From NCBI RefSeq assembly GCF_014202505.1, contig NZ_JACHGW010000005.1, positions 1-64,000 of the forward strand: a DNA stretch of 64,000 nucleotides. Direction: 5' to 3'. This document shows, piece by piece, positions 8,427-16,964 of this stretch. The translations under genes and the position numbers were made by a program. The DNA comes from Armatimonas rosea. GTDB taxonomy: Bacteria; Armatimonadota; Armatimonadia; Armatimonadales; Armatimonadaceae. The notes beneath the pieces were generated by a model that was not told the origin of the DNA, searched no databases, and saw only the letters and a list, made by a program, of their open reading frames with translations. Positions within the stretch are counted from its first letter, which is position 1; each line of letters begins with the position of its first letter.

Positions 8427-9254
8427 GCGTAGCCCCAGGGTGAGTGCGGAGCCCGCATCAATGGTCTGCACTCCGCGGCCCGAGCGGTCATCGAGCTGGA
8501 ACTGACGGCCAAACTGCCAGCCGAGAATCAGCGCGGCCGTGGTGTTTCGGTGGGTATAGCCCGCCTCGAAGCCACTGGTAAAGCTGGTCTCGCGCACCAC
8601 TCCGTCGCGCACCGCCGCTTGGTCGGAGAGGCGCCAGGCGCGGCGCACGTCGAAGCTGGTGACACTGGCGAGGCTCCAGGTGCGGCTAAGAGTCTTGGTG
8701 GCACGGAGCTCCTGGCCCTGGAAGAGTACCCGTAGGTCTTGACGGGCTTGCCAGTCGAGGCCAATGGCGGGGATGACGAGAAAGTCGGTGTCCGCCACTT
8801 GGGAACGTAGCGCGACGCCATAGGTCCAGGTGAGGCCGGGGCGGGCCACGTGGCGCTCCCCAAGGATCACTCCCCCGGCGATACCTCGGGAGAAGTCTCC
8901 TCGCGCCGAGGCGGAACTGTCCACGCTGAGGCCCACCACGCGTGAGCGGGTCTTGCTGCGCGGCGTGAGAAATGTCGCGCCGAGCCGAACCTGTGTGGCA
9001 TCCTCAAAAGGGTTTGCTGCTCGCGCGAAGTCGAAGGTGCTCCGGTCCACCCGCAGGGTGAGGTTCTGGGTCTGCTTGAGGCCCGGCTTGAGCCAGACCG
9101 CATCGAGTGTGGTGCGGTTTACCGAGGCACGGCGATCCAGCCCCGCGAGCTCGGCACTCGCTGTCTGCTGGTGGCGCAGGCCGACGGTCAGGGTGGGCTT
9201 GGGGATAAAGAGGGCCGCGTTGGCGCGCTGTGGTTGGAGAAATGACGGGTCCAT
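8409..9254 (-). CDS. Beta-strand-rich protein, possible outer-membrane barrel, no signal peptide
   Basis: 281 aa, rich in alternating amphipathic strands with Arg/Thr/Ser girdles (TLTLRVDRSTFDFAR, LRVLFQGQELRATKTLSR) and ending LGLRLSRRL, which resembles an outer-membrane barrel but lacks the terminal aromatic. No signal peptide is present, and the open frame extends only about 24 codons upstream before a stop, through a transcription terminator. The ATG lies a few bases after that terminator's T-run. It may be a 5'-truncated paralogue of an outer-membrane protein or use an unseen start. No family name assigned. The 3' end overlaps the convergent DUF421 gene. Confidence 0.6.
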   Translation of the reverse strand: MDPSFLQPQRANAALFIPKPTLTVGLRHQQTASAELAGLDRRASVNRTTLDAVWLKPGLKQTQNLTLRVDRSTFDFARAANPFEDATQVRLGATFLTPRSKTRSRVVGLSVDSSASARGDFSRGIAGGVILGERHVARPGLTWTYGVALRSQVADTDFLVIPAIGLDWQARQDLRVLFQGQELRATKTLSRTWSLASVTSFDVRRAWRLSDQAAVRDGVVRETSFTSGFEAGYTHRNTTAALILGWQFGRQFQLDDRSGRGVQTIDAGSALTLGLRLSRRL

Positions 9255-9257
9255 CGT

Positions 9258-9292
9258 AAAAAAATCCCCTGATCGGCTAAGACCAGGGGGAG
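9258..9292 (-). terminator. Intrinsic terminator after the DUF4397 lipoprotein gene
   Basis: Minus-strand stem CCCCTGGTC / GATCAGGGG (one mismatch) followed by ATTTTTTT. It separates the lipoprotein gene from the beta-strand gene whose ATG begins 3 nt beyond it. Confidence 0.85.
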
Positions 9293-9331
9293 TTGTCTTA
9301 TCAAAGTGAAGAGCAAATCAAGGAAAAGTGA

Positions 9332-10012
9332 CTAGTTGTCCGCCAGGACGATCGCGGTGAGCGCTTGGTCGACGCTGGGATCGCCCACAGCGACGGCGGT
9401 GCGAATCTGACCCGCGGCGAGGCTGAGTGTCCCGCTATCGATGGCGACGGTCTTAGTCCCGGCGGGGGTGATCCGCACCCGGTAGTTCCCAGCGGGCACG
9501 GAGAGATAGGGGGAGACTCCCTTGAAGGGGATATTGGTCAGAGTCGGAGGGACGACACTCAGGACGGCATCGGGGACGGTGACATAGATATCGACATTGC
9601 CCGCACCCGGAGCGGAGTGCACCAGCCGTAGCTTGACATTGCCTGCCGCAGGTGCCGTGTTGTTGTCCGAGAGAACCAGCGGCTCGATACCGGCCAAGCG
9701 CCCGACCGCCAGAACCGTGGTGTCTTTCCCGGTCTCGATGGGGACATTGGCATTGATGACCGACGAGGTCGTCCCGGCGGCATTGACCTTGATATTGCGA
9801 GTCCCGGAAAGTAGCGCGAGGTACGGCGACGACGCCTTATAGGGGACACTGGCGAGCTCCCGGTTGTTGTCTACCAAGACATCTACCAGGGGGGCATTGG
9901 GCGAGGTGTGAACCACACGGAGCCGCCCAACAGGAACATTGGAGCTCGAGCCACAGCCCGTGAGCGCAAGCCCGAGAACCAGCAAGCCAAGTTTTGTTGT
10001 GAGAGAGCGCAT
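9332..10012 (-). CDS. DUF4397-domain lipoprotein
   Basis: 226 aa exported lipoprotein: lipobox LALTGC puts the lipidated Cys at 20. Two tandem DUF4397-type repeats follow, beginning RLRVVHTSPNAPLVDVLVDN (about 32-51) and KLRLVHSAPGAGNVDIYV (about 125-142), each with the family's VH-S/T-P/A-x-A-P/G pattern and a P(F/Y)K..SPY segment. The function is unknown; such proteins are extracytoplasmic and thought to bind ligands or polymers. The ATG at 10010-10012 is preferred because AGGAAAGGAAG lies about 9 nt upstream; a second ATG 9 nt earlier sits too close to that site. The minus-strand upstream region has two GCGATTAAA repeats. Confidence 0.87.
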   Translation of the reverse strand: MRSLTTKLGLLVLGLALTGCGSSSNVPVGRLRVVHTSPNAPLVDVLVDNNRELASVPYKASSPYLALLSGTRNIKVNAAGTTSSVINANVPIETGKDTTVLAVGRLAGIEPLVLSDNNTAPAAGNVKLRLVHSAPGAGNVDIYVTVPDAVLSVVPPTLTNIPFKGVSPYLSVPAGNYRVRITPAGTKTVAIDSGTLSLAAGQIRTAVAVGDPSVDQALTAIVLADN

Positions 10013-10037
10013 TGAGTGCATCTTCCTTTCCTGATAG

Positions 10038-10060
10038 TTTAATCGCAATATTTTAATCGC
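10038..10060 (-). promoter_or_regulatory. Tandem GCGATTAAA repeats upstream of the lipoprotein gene
   Basis: Two copies of GCGATTAAA exactly 14 bp apart, 26-48 nt before the start codon, in otherwise AT-rich sequence. They could be an operator or part of the promoter; TACAAT further upstream could be the -10. Low certainty. Confidence 0.3.
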
Positions 10061-10180
10061 GAAAATTGTATCACGAATCGAAACGCATTTCCCGAGATGC
10101 AGTTCCCAAAAACGAAGAATTTTTTGGGAGGCATGCCCCTTCCTGGCGTTTGGGACTCGGAGAGCCATAATAGCGGTAGT

Positions 10181-11161
10181 ATGCGTCTTGCCTTTGCGAT
10201 TCCCTGGCGTGATCTGGGAAGCTGGCTCTTTGAGCACCTGCCTACGGAGCACACCGGAGAGCTGCTCTTTGCCGCCCCGGAGCCCCACCCTGATCGCTCA
10301 CCGCGTGCCAGCAAGCTCCCGCCCTATCTTGCCGAGTTCTTCTGCCTGCTCGGGCGAGGCTACCGGCTCGCGCACTACGACACGGTCTTCACCTGGGAGC
10401 TGCGCTGCGCCCTGGCGACACTTCTCCTGCGACGTCTCCAGCGGGCGAAAACGCCCGTGATCGTGGTAGGGCCGATCCTCAAGGGGGGCGTGCGAAAGTT
10501 GCTCCCGCTCCTCCGGCCTCTCCTCGCCGATGCCGCGAAGATTGTCTGTTTCTCCTCGGCGGAGCGCGACGACTACGCGGCGCTCTTGCGGCTCACGGCG
10601 GAGCGCTTTGTCTTTCTGCCGACCCCGTGGGCCGCGCCCGACGATGTTCCCGCTCCCACAGATGGCGGTTTTGCGCTCGCGCTGGGGCAGTCAAACCGGG
10701 ACTATGCGACTCTCTTTCGTGCTGTGGCGGGGCTGGCGCTGCCCGTGACCGTGGTCGCTGCCGATGAGACGCCGTTTGGGGGAGAGGTGCCGCCGCCCAA
10801 TGTCACCGTGCGCTTCAACACCGACCACAACACCACCAACGCCCTGATCGCCTCGGCGCGCCTGCACGTCATCCCGCTCCATCCCACCGGGTTCTCGTCG
10901 GGGCAGACCGTCTTGCTCCGCGCGATGGCGGCCCAGAAGCCCTGCATTGTCAGCCGTGTGGCGGGGGTGACGGACTATATAGACGAGAACCAGACCGCGG
11001 TGCTCGTCCCGGCGCACGACGAGCAAGCGCTTCGGGCGGCTCTCACGGCACTCTGGGACGACCCTGTGGAGCGCGAGCGGCTAGGGAAAAACGCCGCCGA
11101 GGTGGTTGCCGAGCGCTTCGGGTTCGCGGGATTTCTCAAACACCTGCTAGAATTGAGCTAG
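10181..11161 (+). CDS. Glycosyltransferase, GT-B (family 4-like)
   Basis: 326 aa. The C-terminal half has the GT4-like nucleotide-sugar site: SARLHVIPLHPTGFSSGQTVLLRAMAAQKPCIVSRVAGVTDYIDENQTAVLVPAHD, including the GFSSGQTVLLRAMA helix in place of the usual EGFGLPxLEAMA and the downstream LVP..D segment. The N-terminal half is a Rossmann-like acceptor domain. The missing canonical E-x7-E motif means donor and mechanism cannot be read off; GT4-like but divergent. The start at 10181 follows CCATAAT by about 12 nt, with no Shine-Dalgarno sequence. No other polysaccharide gene adjoins it. Confidence 0.82.
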   Translation: MRLAFAIPWRDLGSWLFEHLPTEHTGELLFAAPEPHPDRSPRASKLPPYLAEFFCLLGRGYRLAHYDTVFTWELRCALATLLLRRLQRAKTPVIVVGPILKGGVRKLLPLLRPLLADAAKIVCFSSAERDDYAALLRLTAERFVFLPTPWAAPDDVPAPTDGGFALALGQSNRDYATLFRAVAGLALPVTVVAADETPFGGEVPPPNVTVRFNTDHNTTNALIASARLHVIPLHPTGFSSGQTVLLRAMAAQKPCIVSRVAGVTDYIDENQTAVLVPAHDEQALRAALTALWDDPVERERLGKNAAEVVAERFGFAGFLKHLLELS

Positions 11162-11163
11162 TC

Positions 11164-11222
11164 GCCCCGGAGAACGAGTCTCCGGGCTTACGAGGGCGAC
11201 GGCTGCCTGCGCAGCCAGGAAG
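11164..11222. repeat. Two GC hairpins before anmK
   Basis: CCGGAG-AACGAG-TCTCCGG and GGCTGCCTGCGCAGCC lie back to back in a short spacer, bracketed by GTCGCC...GGGCGAC. They could be the end of the preceding transcript or a small member of the window's palindromic repeats. No T-run follows, so termination is doubtful. Confidence 0.45.
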
Positions 11223-11231
11223 AGGAGTCTG

Positions 11232-12473
11232 TTGCGACCTGCTGCGTTTTTTGCGGACTATGCCGCCAAGCCGGAGCGCCTGCTGATCGGGCTGATGAGT
11301 GGCACGAGTGTCGACAGTGTCGATGTCGCGCTGGTGAAGCTCGCTGGCAGTGGGCGTGTCACGGAGGCGGAGCTGCTGAAGGCTCTGGACTTCCCGATCC
11401 CTGAGGCACTTCGTAGTCGCATTCTCGCCCTGAGCCATGGTGAAGGCAACGCCGAAGAGGTCTCCCAGGTCTCGGTGGCGGTGGCCGAGCTCTTTGCCGA
11501 GGCGGTCCGCGCGCTAGGTGCAGGGAAAGTCGATGCTATCGCCAGCCACGGTCAGACCATCTCCCACACGCCGCCCCCCCCGCCCCCACATGTGGGGGAG
11601 CTTGGGGGCGGCGCGACCCTCCAGATCGGCAGTGCGGCGGTCCTGGCGCAGCGGCTTGGTGTCCCCGTGGTCTCGGACTTTCGGAGCGCGGATGTGGCGG
11701 TGGGGGGGCAGGGCGCGCCGCTGATTCCTTATGTCGACTGGTGCCTGCTCACGCACCCCACCAAGGCGCGCGCGATCCAGAATATTGGGGGCATTGGCAA
11801 CGTAACCTTCCTGCCGCCCAACGCCACCCCCGACCAGGTTGTCGGCTTTGACACCGGGCCGGGAAACATGCTCATGGACCGGGCCGCGCAGTGGGCGAGC
11901 AACGGCGATCTGCGCTGCGACACCGACGGCAAGCTCGCGCTTAGTGTGGAAGAGCCGGACTACGAGCTTCTGGAGTGGCTCCTGGAGCACCCGTTTCTGG
12001 CGCAAAAGCCACCCAAGTCCGCCGGGCGGGAGGAGTTTGGTGAGAGTTTCTACAAGGAAGTGTGCCGCCGTGCACAGCTCTCACCAACATCGCTGGAGCA
12101 GCAGGTACTACGGCGCTACCTGCCCTTTTCCCGAGGCACAGAGCTCATCCCCGAGAAGCTGGTGGCTACCCTGACCTGGTTTACGGCGCTCTCGATTGTC
12201 GATGCCTACGAGCGCTACCTGCCGCAGCTCCCCGATGAAGTGATTGTCGGCGGGGGCGGGGCGCGCAACCCGGCGCTGATGCAGTTCCTCCGCACCAAGC
12301 TCTCCCCGGTCCCGGTCTTGACCCATGCGGAGCTTGGAATGGACGGCGACTCGAAGGAGGCGCTGGCGTTCTGTGTGCTCGCCAATGAGACCCTTCTCGG
12401 CAACCCGGCGAACCTGCCGAGTGTCACGGGCGCGGCACGGCGGGTGACACTCGGCTCGGTGACCTTTCCCTAG
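11232..12473 (+). CDS. anmK: Anhydro-N-acetylmuramic acid kinase with in-frame Pro/Gly insert
   Basis: Phosphorylates and opens 1,6-anhydroMurNAc from peptidoglycan turnover, giving MurNAc-6-P. 413 aa, TTG start at 11232 supported by AAGAGGAG 5 nt upstream. Family motifs: LIGLMSGTSVDSVDVAL (ATP site) near the N-terminus, QNIGGIGNVTFLP, FDTGPGNMLMD and VGGGGARNPALM. At about residues 114-126, directly before the conserved TLQIG, sits PPPPPPHVGELGGG, encoded by a G/C palindrome also found in pyrK; standard AnmK has a short turn here. The flanking SHGQT and TLQIGSA motifs are intact, so the enzyme is probably active. No murQ or ampD adjoins it. The 3' end overlaps the convergent sulfatase gene by 4 bp. 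Confidence 0.94.
   Translation: MRPAAFFADYAAKPERLLIGLMSGTSVDSVDVALVKLAGSGRVTEAELLKALDFPIPEALRSRILALSHGEGNAEEVSQVSVAVAELFAEAVRALGAGKVDAIASHGQTISHTPPPPPPHVGELGGGATLQIGSAAVLAQRLGVPVVSDFRSADVAVGGQGAPLIPYVDWCLLTHPTKARAIQNIGGIGNVTFLPPNATPDQVVGFDTGPGNMLMDRAAQWASNGDLRCDTDGKLALSVEEPDYELLEWLLEHPFLAQKPPKSAGREEFGESFYKEVCRRAQLSPTSLEQQVLRRYLPFSRGTELIPEKLVATLTWFTALSIVDAYERYLPQLPDEVIVGGGGARNPALMQFLRTKLSPVPVLTHAELGMDGDSKEALAFCVLANETLLGNPANLPSVTGAARRVTLGSVTFP
11571..11612. repeat. Small G/C palindrome (type C), copy in anmK
   Basis: CCGCCCCCC...CGCCCCCACATGTGGGGGAGCTTGGGGGCGG. On the reverse strand it reads AGCTCCCCCACATGTGGGGGCGGGGGG, which matches the pyrK copy (AGCTCCCCCAATCTTGGGGGCGGGGGG) except in the loop. 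Runs of G on one strand could form a G-quadruplex. Confidence 0.75.
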
Positions 12474-14305
12474 GGCAGGTTCCCGCTGTAGAGCCGGACG
12501 CGGGTGATGGTCCCGACAAAGCTGGGGAGGTCTTTATCCGCCACCTTGGAGCCCGCATCGCCCCCGATCTCCATGGGGTTGGTAGGATCGCTGGTGATAA
12601 AGCGGTGGAGCGGCCCCGCCGCCACTTCCTTGCCATCCACCGTGAGCGTGAGCCGCTGGTCCGGGGTGATGCGTGCCAGCAGAACCACGGAGCGCCCGAC
12701 AAGGCTCTCTTTCCCCACAATCTGCGAGCGCTTGCCCTCCGATGTGACCGTGAAGACAGGGACGCCTCTCTGGACATGGAGGCAGTAGCCAAAGCGCTCG
12801 CCGCCCCGCGCCAGGATCACACCGTCGGGCTTCTCCGCCGTGACGGTCGCCTCGATTGCCCAGGCACCGACATTGGGCCGGAGCGCGGGCGTGCTGGGGA
12901 TGCTGATGAGCTTGGTGCCATCGAACTTCTGCGCGTCTTTCCAGTCCAGCACCCAGGCATTGCGTGGCGCGACAAGTCCGGGGGCTGCCGTGGCGGCAGC
13001 CGCTCTGGGCTTGTCGGCGAAGGGGGGAATCTCAAAGCCAATCGCCTTGCGCTGGCGCTCGAACTCCTGCTCCAGGGCCAGGCGAAGCCCTGCGGCACCG
13101 GGGTCGCGCGCGAGGTTCTTGGTCTCGTAGGGGTCGGCCTTGAGATCGAAGACCTCGGTCCACTCCGGGTGCTCGGGGAACTGGATCAGCTTGGCGGACT
13201 CGGTGCGGACGGCTTGGGTGGTGGGAGCGGAGAAGCCCTGCTCGAAGAAGTAGGTGTAGAAAAACGCCTTGCGCCAGTCGGGCGGGGTCTTGCCCATCAG
13301 GAGGGGGACCAGGCTGCGCCCGTGCATCTCCTTGGGGACGGGCACTCCCGCCAGCTCCAGCACGGTCGGGGCGATATCGACATTCAGCGCGAGCTGGTCG
13401 AGCTTCTGTGTCTTCTGGAGCCGCTTGGGAAGACGCACGAGCAGAGGAATCCTTAGGCTCTCGTCGTAGGCCGTGCGCTTGTCCCCGAGGCTATGCTCGC
13501 CCAGATAGAAGCCATTGTCCGACGCGAAGATCACCACGGTATTGTCATCGACCGCCGCCAAGAGCCGCCCGACACAGTCGTCCATGGCGCTGATGCAGCG
13601 GAAATAGCCCCGGTTGAGCGCCGTGGACGGGGTTGGGGTGGCACTGGGCCGGCGCTCTGCGGCGTAGATGGGGGCCAGCCCGAGGTTCGGGACGGGGCGT
13701 GCGCTGTCGCTGGCGTAGTCGTTGGCGTGGCGCTCAGGCGGGGAGAAGGGGCCATGTGCGGTCTTGAACCCTAGGATCAGAAAGAACGGCTTGCCCGCGC
13801 TCTCCTTCACAAACTGCAGCGCAAAGTCGGTCGAGACATCGTCGATCCAGCCTTTGGTGGGGGTGTCCTTGCCATCGACCACAAATGGGCAGTCGTCGTA
13901 CTTGCCCTGCCCGATAAAGCTGGCCGCGAAGTCGAAGCCGGGGCGCTCGCGCTGGCTGCCCATGTGCCACTTCCCGACATAGCCCGTTCGGTAGCCCGCC
14001 GACCGGAGGAGCGTCCCCACGGTCACGTTCTGTGCGGAGAAGGGCGTGTGGTTGTTGACAATCCCATTGGTGTGGCCGTACTGGCCCGTCAGCAGGGTCG
14101 CGCGGCTGGGAGCGCAGAGTGAGTTGACCACAAAGGCATTGCGAAAGCGCGTCCCCTCCGCAGCCAGCTTGTCTAAGTTCGGGGTCTTGAGCCAAGGGAA
14201 GCGCCCGCTGGCACCCTGCTCGCGCTGCACCACACTCAGTGCGTCCCAGCGCTGGTCATCGGTGTAGAGCACGATAATATTGGGTTTATTGGAGGATTGT
14301 TTCAT
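12470..14305 (-). CDS. Type I sulfatase with C-terminal LamG-like domain
   Basis: 611 aa. N-terminal formylglycine-dependent sulfatase domain: metal ligands D16-D17 in YTDDQRWD, and the maturation motif C64-A-P-S-R68 (formylglycine from Cys by an FGE). Later motifs include GKWHMG, FASDNGFYLGEH and the usual C-terminal subdomain up to about 420. The last about 180 residues form a beta-sandwich concanavalin/LamG-like domain (FDGTKLISIPSTPALRPNVGAWAIEATV...), often a carbohydrate-binding appendage. No signal peptide is visible: the protein starts MKQSSNKPNIIVLYT. The 16-codon longer frame is rejected because GGTGTAGAAT lies just 6 nt before this ATG. The substrate (sulfated glycan or other ester) cannot be read from sequence. 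Confidence 0.92.
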   Translation of the reverse strand: MKQSSNKPNIIVLYTDDQRWDALSVVQREQGASGRFPWLKTPNLDKLAAEGTRFRNAFVVNSLCAPSRATLLTGQYGHTNGIVNNHTPFSAQNVTVGTLLRSAGYRTGYVGKWHMGSQRERPGFDFAASFIGQGKYDDCPFVVDGKDTPTKGWIDDVSTDFALQFVKESAGKPFFLILGFKTAHGPFSPPERHANDYASDSARPVPNLGLAPIYAAERRPSATPTPSTALNRGYFRCISAMDDCVGRLLAAVDDNTVVIFASDNGFYLGEHSLGDKRTAYDESLRIPLLVRLPKRLQKTQKLDQLALNVDIAPTVLELAGVPVPKEMHGRSLVPLLMGKTPPDWRKAFFYTYFFEQGFSAPTTQAVRTESAKLIQFPEHPEWTEVFDLKADPYETKNLARDPGAAGLRLALEQEFERQRKAIGFEIPPFADKPRAAAATAAPGLVAPRNAWVLDWKDAQKFDGTKLISIPSTPALRPNVGAWAIEATVTAEKPDGVILARGGERFGYCLHVQRGVPVFTVTSEGKRSQIVGKESLVGRSVVLLARITPDQRLTLTVDGKEVAAGPLHRFITSDPTNPMEIGGDAGSKVADKDLPSFVGTITRVRLYSGNLP

Positions 14306-14390
14306 GGCTGATTCTACACCAAAAGACCATTTTGAAGATGGGCTGAACAATCAAGTGTCCAAAAGGAACTAAGAGACGAGGAGGAGTGCA

Positions 14391-16376
14391 ATGCAAGCAA
14401 CCAGACAGCGACAACCCACGCAGGCTCTGCCGAGGATCATCTCAGGGAGCGTGTGCGACCCCCAAGGCAAGCCCGTGCCGACCGCGCGCGTCTTTGTCCA
14501 GTATGGGACTACCTACCAGGGCTACAGCGGACCCGGCGGGGAGCGCGGTGTCGGGGATGTGGTCGAGGTGCATCCAGACCCCCAGGGCCACTTTCGCTTC
14601 ACCGAGCTCCCCGCCACCTACGACACGATCACGGTCTTCGCCCAGCGCCCCGGCGGCCCTCTGATAACCCTGGAGCGCGGCGGCTTGCGCTTTGGAGGCA
14701 CACCCGAGTCCCCGTTTGACGCACCCTTCGACCTCGTTCTCCCCGATTCTGGTGCGACCCTCACCGCGACTTTCTTGACGCCCGAGGGCAAGCCCTCAGC
14801 AGGGCGCTCCGTTGTGCTGGGGATCGGGATGCCCGCGCTGTTCTACCCCGGGCAGGGCAATCAGCGTGTATGGAAGAAGGAGCCGCAGCTGACCCTGCTC
14901 CGCCTCCTCCAGCCCACGCAGACAACGGACTCCCAGGGGCGGGTGCGCTTTACAGGGCTGCTACCAAACAACTACACCCTAGGGGAGAAGATCGACTCGG
15001 GGTTCCCAGGCGTCCTTGCCCGGGGGATTCTCGTGCCGGAGAATCAGGAGACGCGTGTGGTCTTTCGGCTTCCGAAAACGCCGCAGTGGGGAGCCGACTA
15101 TCTCGCGGAGCTGGGGCGCGGCTGGGCGTTTCGCCTGGGGAATGCGGTAGGCAGCGGTATGTCCGGGGCAGGCAGCGGAGGGTTTCAACTTCCCCCGCAG
15201 GCACGGGGTGTGGTGACGATCTGGAATCGGGGAGATTCCGAGCTGGAACCCGTCGGATGGCGACAGCAGGCGACGGTCTTGGTATCGTCGCTGGTGCCTC
15301 TGGAGGGAGTCGCACGCTTCTCCCGTGTCTGGCATGGGCCGGGGCAAGTCCGTGTGAAGGTGGTCGATGCGCAAGGGAAGCCCCGCGCGGGGGTGACCGT
15401 GACGATGGCCCCCCGCGGGACGGCCACAAGCAACGCCGACGGCGAGGCGCTCTTTACGGAGGTGCCGGAGGGGCGCTACAACATCGTGTCCGGAGGCGCA
15501 CTTGGGGCATCGCGAGCTGCTCAGTCGGTCACCGTCAGCGCGGGCGAGCGTACGGAGTGCCGGCTGGTCCTCGATCCCAAGAAAGTCCCGCAGCTGGGGC
15601 CGTCGCCGGAGCAGCGGAAGCAACTGGAAGAGTGGGGGAAAGCGCCAAAACGCACCGTGACCCTGCGCTGCGAGACCCTAGACGGGAGGCCGCTGGGTGG
15701 GGTTGCGGTGGGGGTGCGAGGCTTTCCACGTTTTTCTTCCTTGCGGTCGGATGCACGGGGGCAGCTACCCGTTGCCTCGCTACGCGCGGATCAACCCGTG
15801 ACCGTAGAGCTCTGGTGCCAAGGCTGGGAAGGGGAGCTCACGCTTCCGCCTGGGGTGACAGAGGCGAGAGCGGTCTTGAAGCCGAGGGCATTTCTCACCG
15901 GCCAGGTGACTCTCGCCGGCAAGCCCCTGAGCCGCTGGCCCGCGGGACAGGTGGTGGTTCGTGCCGTGGCGGAGACGCCGAGCCAGGGAGTATTGGTCCC
16001 AGGATTAACCCAAGAGGCCACTCCCCAAGCCGATGGCCGCTTTGCCTTCGATCTAGCCCCCGGAACCTACAAGCTCCAGGCAACCGTGGACAACCTCTGG
16101 AAGACCCCCGAGCGCACGGTGCGCTGGGACGGAAAATCGGCCCCTCTTACCCTCGATATCCCGATGCCAGGCCTGCCCATGACCGTGGCCGTTCGTGACA
16201 AGGCAGGCAAGGCTCTGCCCTCGGTTCGGCTGGAGCCCGCTCCCCCAGAGGTCGAGTTCCGCACGGATGAGGCGGGGCAGGTGACCCTTGCCGGGCTTGT
16301 CGCGGGGCGGCATACGCTCAAGGTGGTCGGGCGCTCAGAGACCGTGACGGTGACTGTCCCCCCGGCGCTGAAGTAG
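14391..16376 (+). CDS. Multi-domain CarboxypepD_reg/Ig-like repeat protein
   Basis: 661 aa built from repeated beta-sandwich modules of the carboxypeptidase-regulatory type: SGSVCDPQGKPVPTARVFV, ATFLTPEGKPSAGRSVVL, RVKVVDAQGKPRAGVTVTM, LRCETLDGRPLGGVAVGV, TGQVTLAGKPLSRWPAG and VAVRDKAGKALPSVRLEP each start a module, with the linking (T)DxxG.xxF/V.xL motif before the turn (TDSQGRVRFTGL, SNADGEALFTEV, TDEAGQVTLAGL). Such proteins are normally extracytoplasmic, yet no signal peptide is seen. A strong GAGGAGG Shine-Dalgarno site precedes the ATG. No catalytic domain. The 3' end overlaps the convergent methyltransferase gene by 42 bp. Confidence 0.85.
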   Translation: MQATRQRQPTQALPRIISGSVCDPQGKPVPTARVFVQYGTTYQGYSGPGGERGVGDVVEVHPDPQGHFRFTELPATYDTITVFAQRPGGPLITLERGGLRFGGTPESPFDAPFDLVLPDSGATLTATFLTPEGKPSAGRSVVLGIGMPALFYPGQGNQRVWKKEPQLTLLRLLQPTQTTDSQGRVRFTGLLPNNYTLGEKIDSGFPGVLARGILVPENQETRVVFRLPKTPQWGADYLAELGRGWAFRLGNAVGSGMSGAGSGGFQLPPQARGVVTIWNRGDSELEPVGWRQQATVLVSSLVPLEGVARFSRVWHGPGQVRVKVVDAQGKPRAGVTVTMAPRGTATSNADGEALFTEVPEGRYNIVSGGALGASRAAQSVTVSAGERTECRLVLDPKKVPQLGPSPEQRKQLEEWGKAPKRTVTLRCETLDGRPLGGVAVGVRGFPRFSSLRSDARGQLPVASLRADQPVTVELWCQGWEGELTLPPGVTEARAVLKPRAFLTGQVTLAGKPLSRWPAGQVVVRAVAETPSQGVLVPGLTQEATPQADGRFAFDLAPGTYKLQATVDNLWKTPERTVRWDGKSAPLTLDIPMPGLPMTVAVRDKAGKALPSVRLEPAPPEVEFRTDEAGQVTLAGLVAGRHTLKVVGRSETVTVTVPPALK

Positions 16377-16940
16377 GCGCAGCACCTCGCGGCCCTCGCG
16401 ACCGGGAAACGCGACCGTGGGCGTCTCGGAGCGCAGGAGGGTGAAGTGCTCCGCAAAGCGCGTGTCGAGCTCGTCGAGCGTCGCGTTGAACGGCGGGCCA
16501 AGGCTCGGGTCGGGATCGTCGCGCGGGTTGAGGTAGAAGATCCCCAGCAGCAGGCCGCCGGGCTTGAGCGCCCCCGCCACTGCCTGCACGTAGTCGTCGC
16601 GGCGCTCCCGGGGGATGGCGCAGTAGCACGTGTGCTCGTAGACTGCATCGAAGGCACCGTGGTACTCGCTCGGGAGGGCGAAGAGGTCCCCGACCACAAA
16701 GTGCGTGTTGGGAAACGTCTCGACTCCCGCAAACGCGCTGGGCGCGAGGTCCAGCCCGATCACGTCGTCCGCGCCCGCCGCCGCGATCGCCCGCACATCG
16801 TGGCCGCGCCCACAGCCGGGGACGAGGACCCGGCCCTGGAGAGGGGCTTGGGCGAGAAATTCCACTAGGGCAGGGGCAGGGGCGCCCTTGTCCCACTGCG
16901 TCTCGCCCGCTTGGTAGAGAGCTTCCCAGTCGGTTGTCAT
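16335..16940 (-). CDS. SAM-dependent methyltransferase, TPMT-like
   Basis: 201 aa class I methyltransferase of the thiopurine S-methyltransferase-like group: N-terminal WEALYQAGETQWDKGAPAPALVEF (the group's W-D-G-xP-P/A motif), SAM motif I LVPGCGRGHDV (about 39-49), acidic motif VIGLDLAP, and GAFDAVYEHTCYCAIP, all typical of TPMT and related thiol or halide methyltransferases. Substrate unknown. GGTATCCT lies 7 nt before the ATG (leaderless pattern). The C-terminus runs 42 bp into the convergent gene. Confidence 0.88.
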   Translation of the reverse strand: MTTDWEALYQAGETQWDKGAPAPALVEFLAQAPLQGRVLVPGCGRGHDVRAIAAAGADDVIGLDLAPSAFAGVETFPNTHFVVGDLFALPSEYHGAFDAVYEHTCYCAIPRERRDDYVQAVAGALKPGGLLLGIFYLNPRDDPDPSLGPPFNATLDELDTRFAEHFTLLRSETPTVAFPGREGREVLRLLQRRGDSHRHGL

Positions 16941-16964
16941 GCCCCCAGGATACCCGAGCCGCGC

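Noticed and set aside
11164..11222. Terminator after the glycosyltransferase gene
   Set aside because: The hairpins are not followed by a T-run, so I list them as repeats rather than as an intrinsic terminator.
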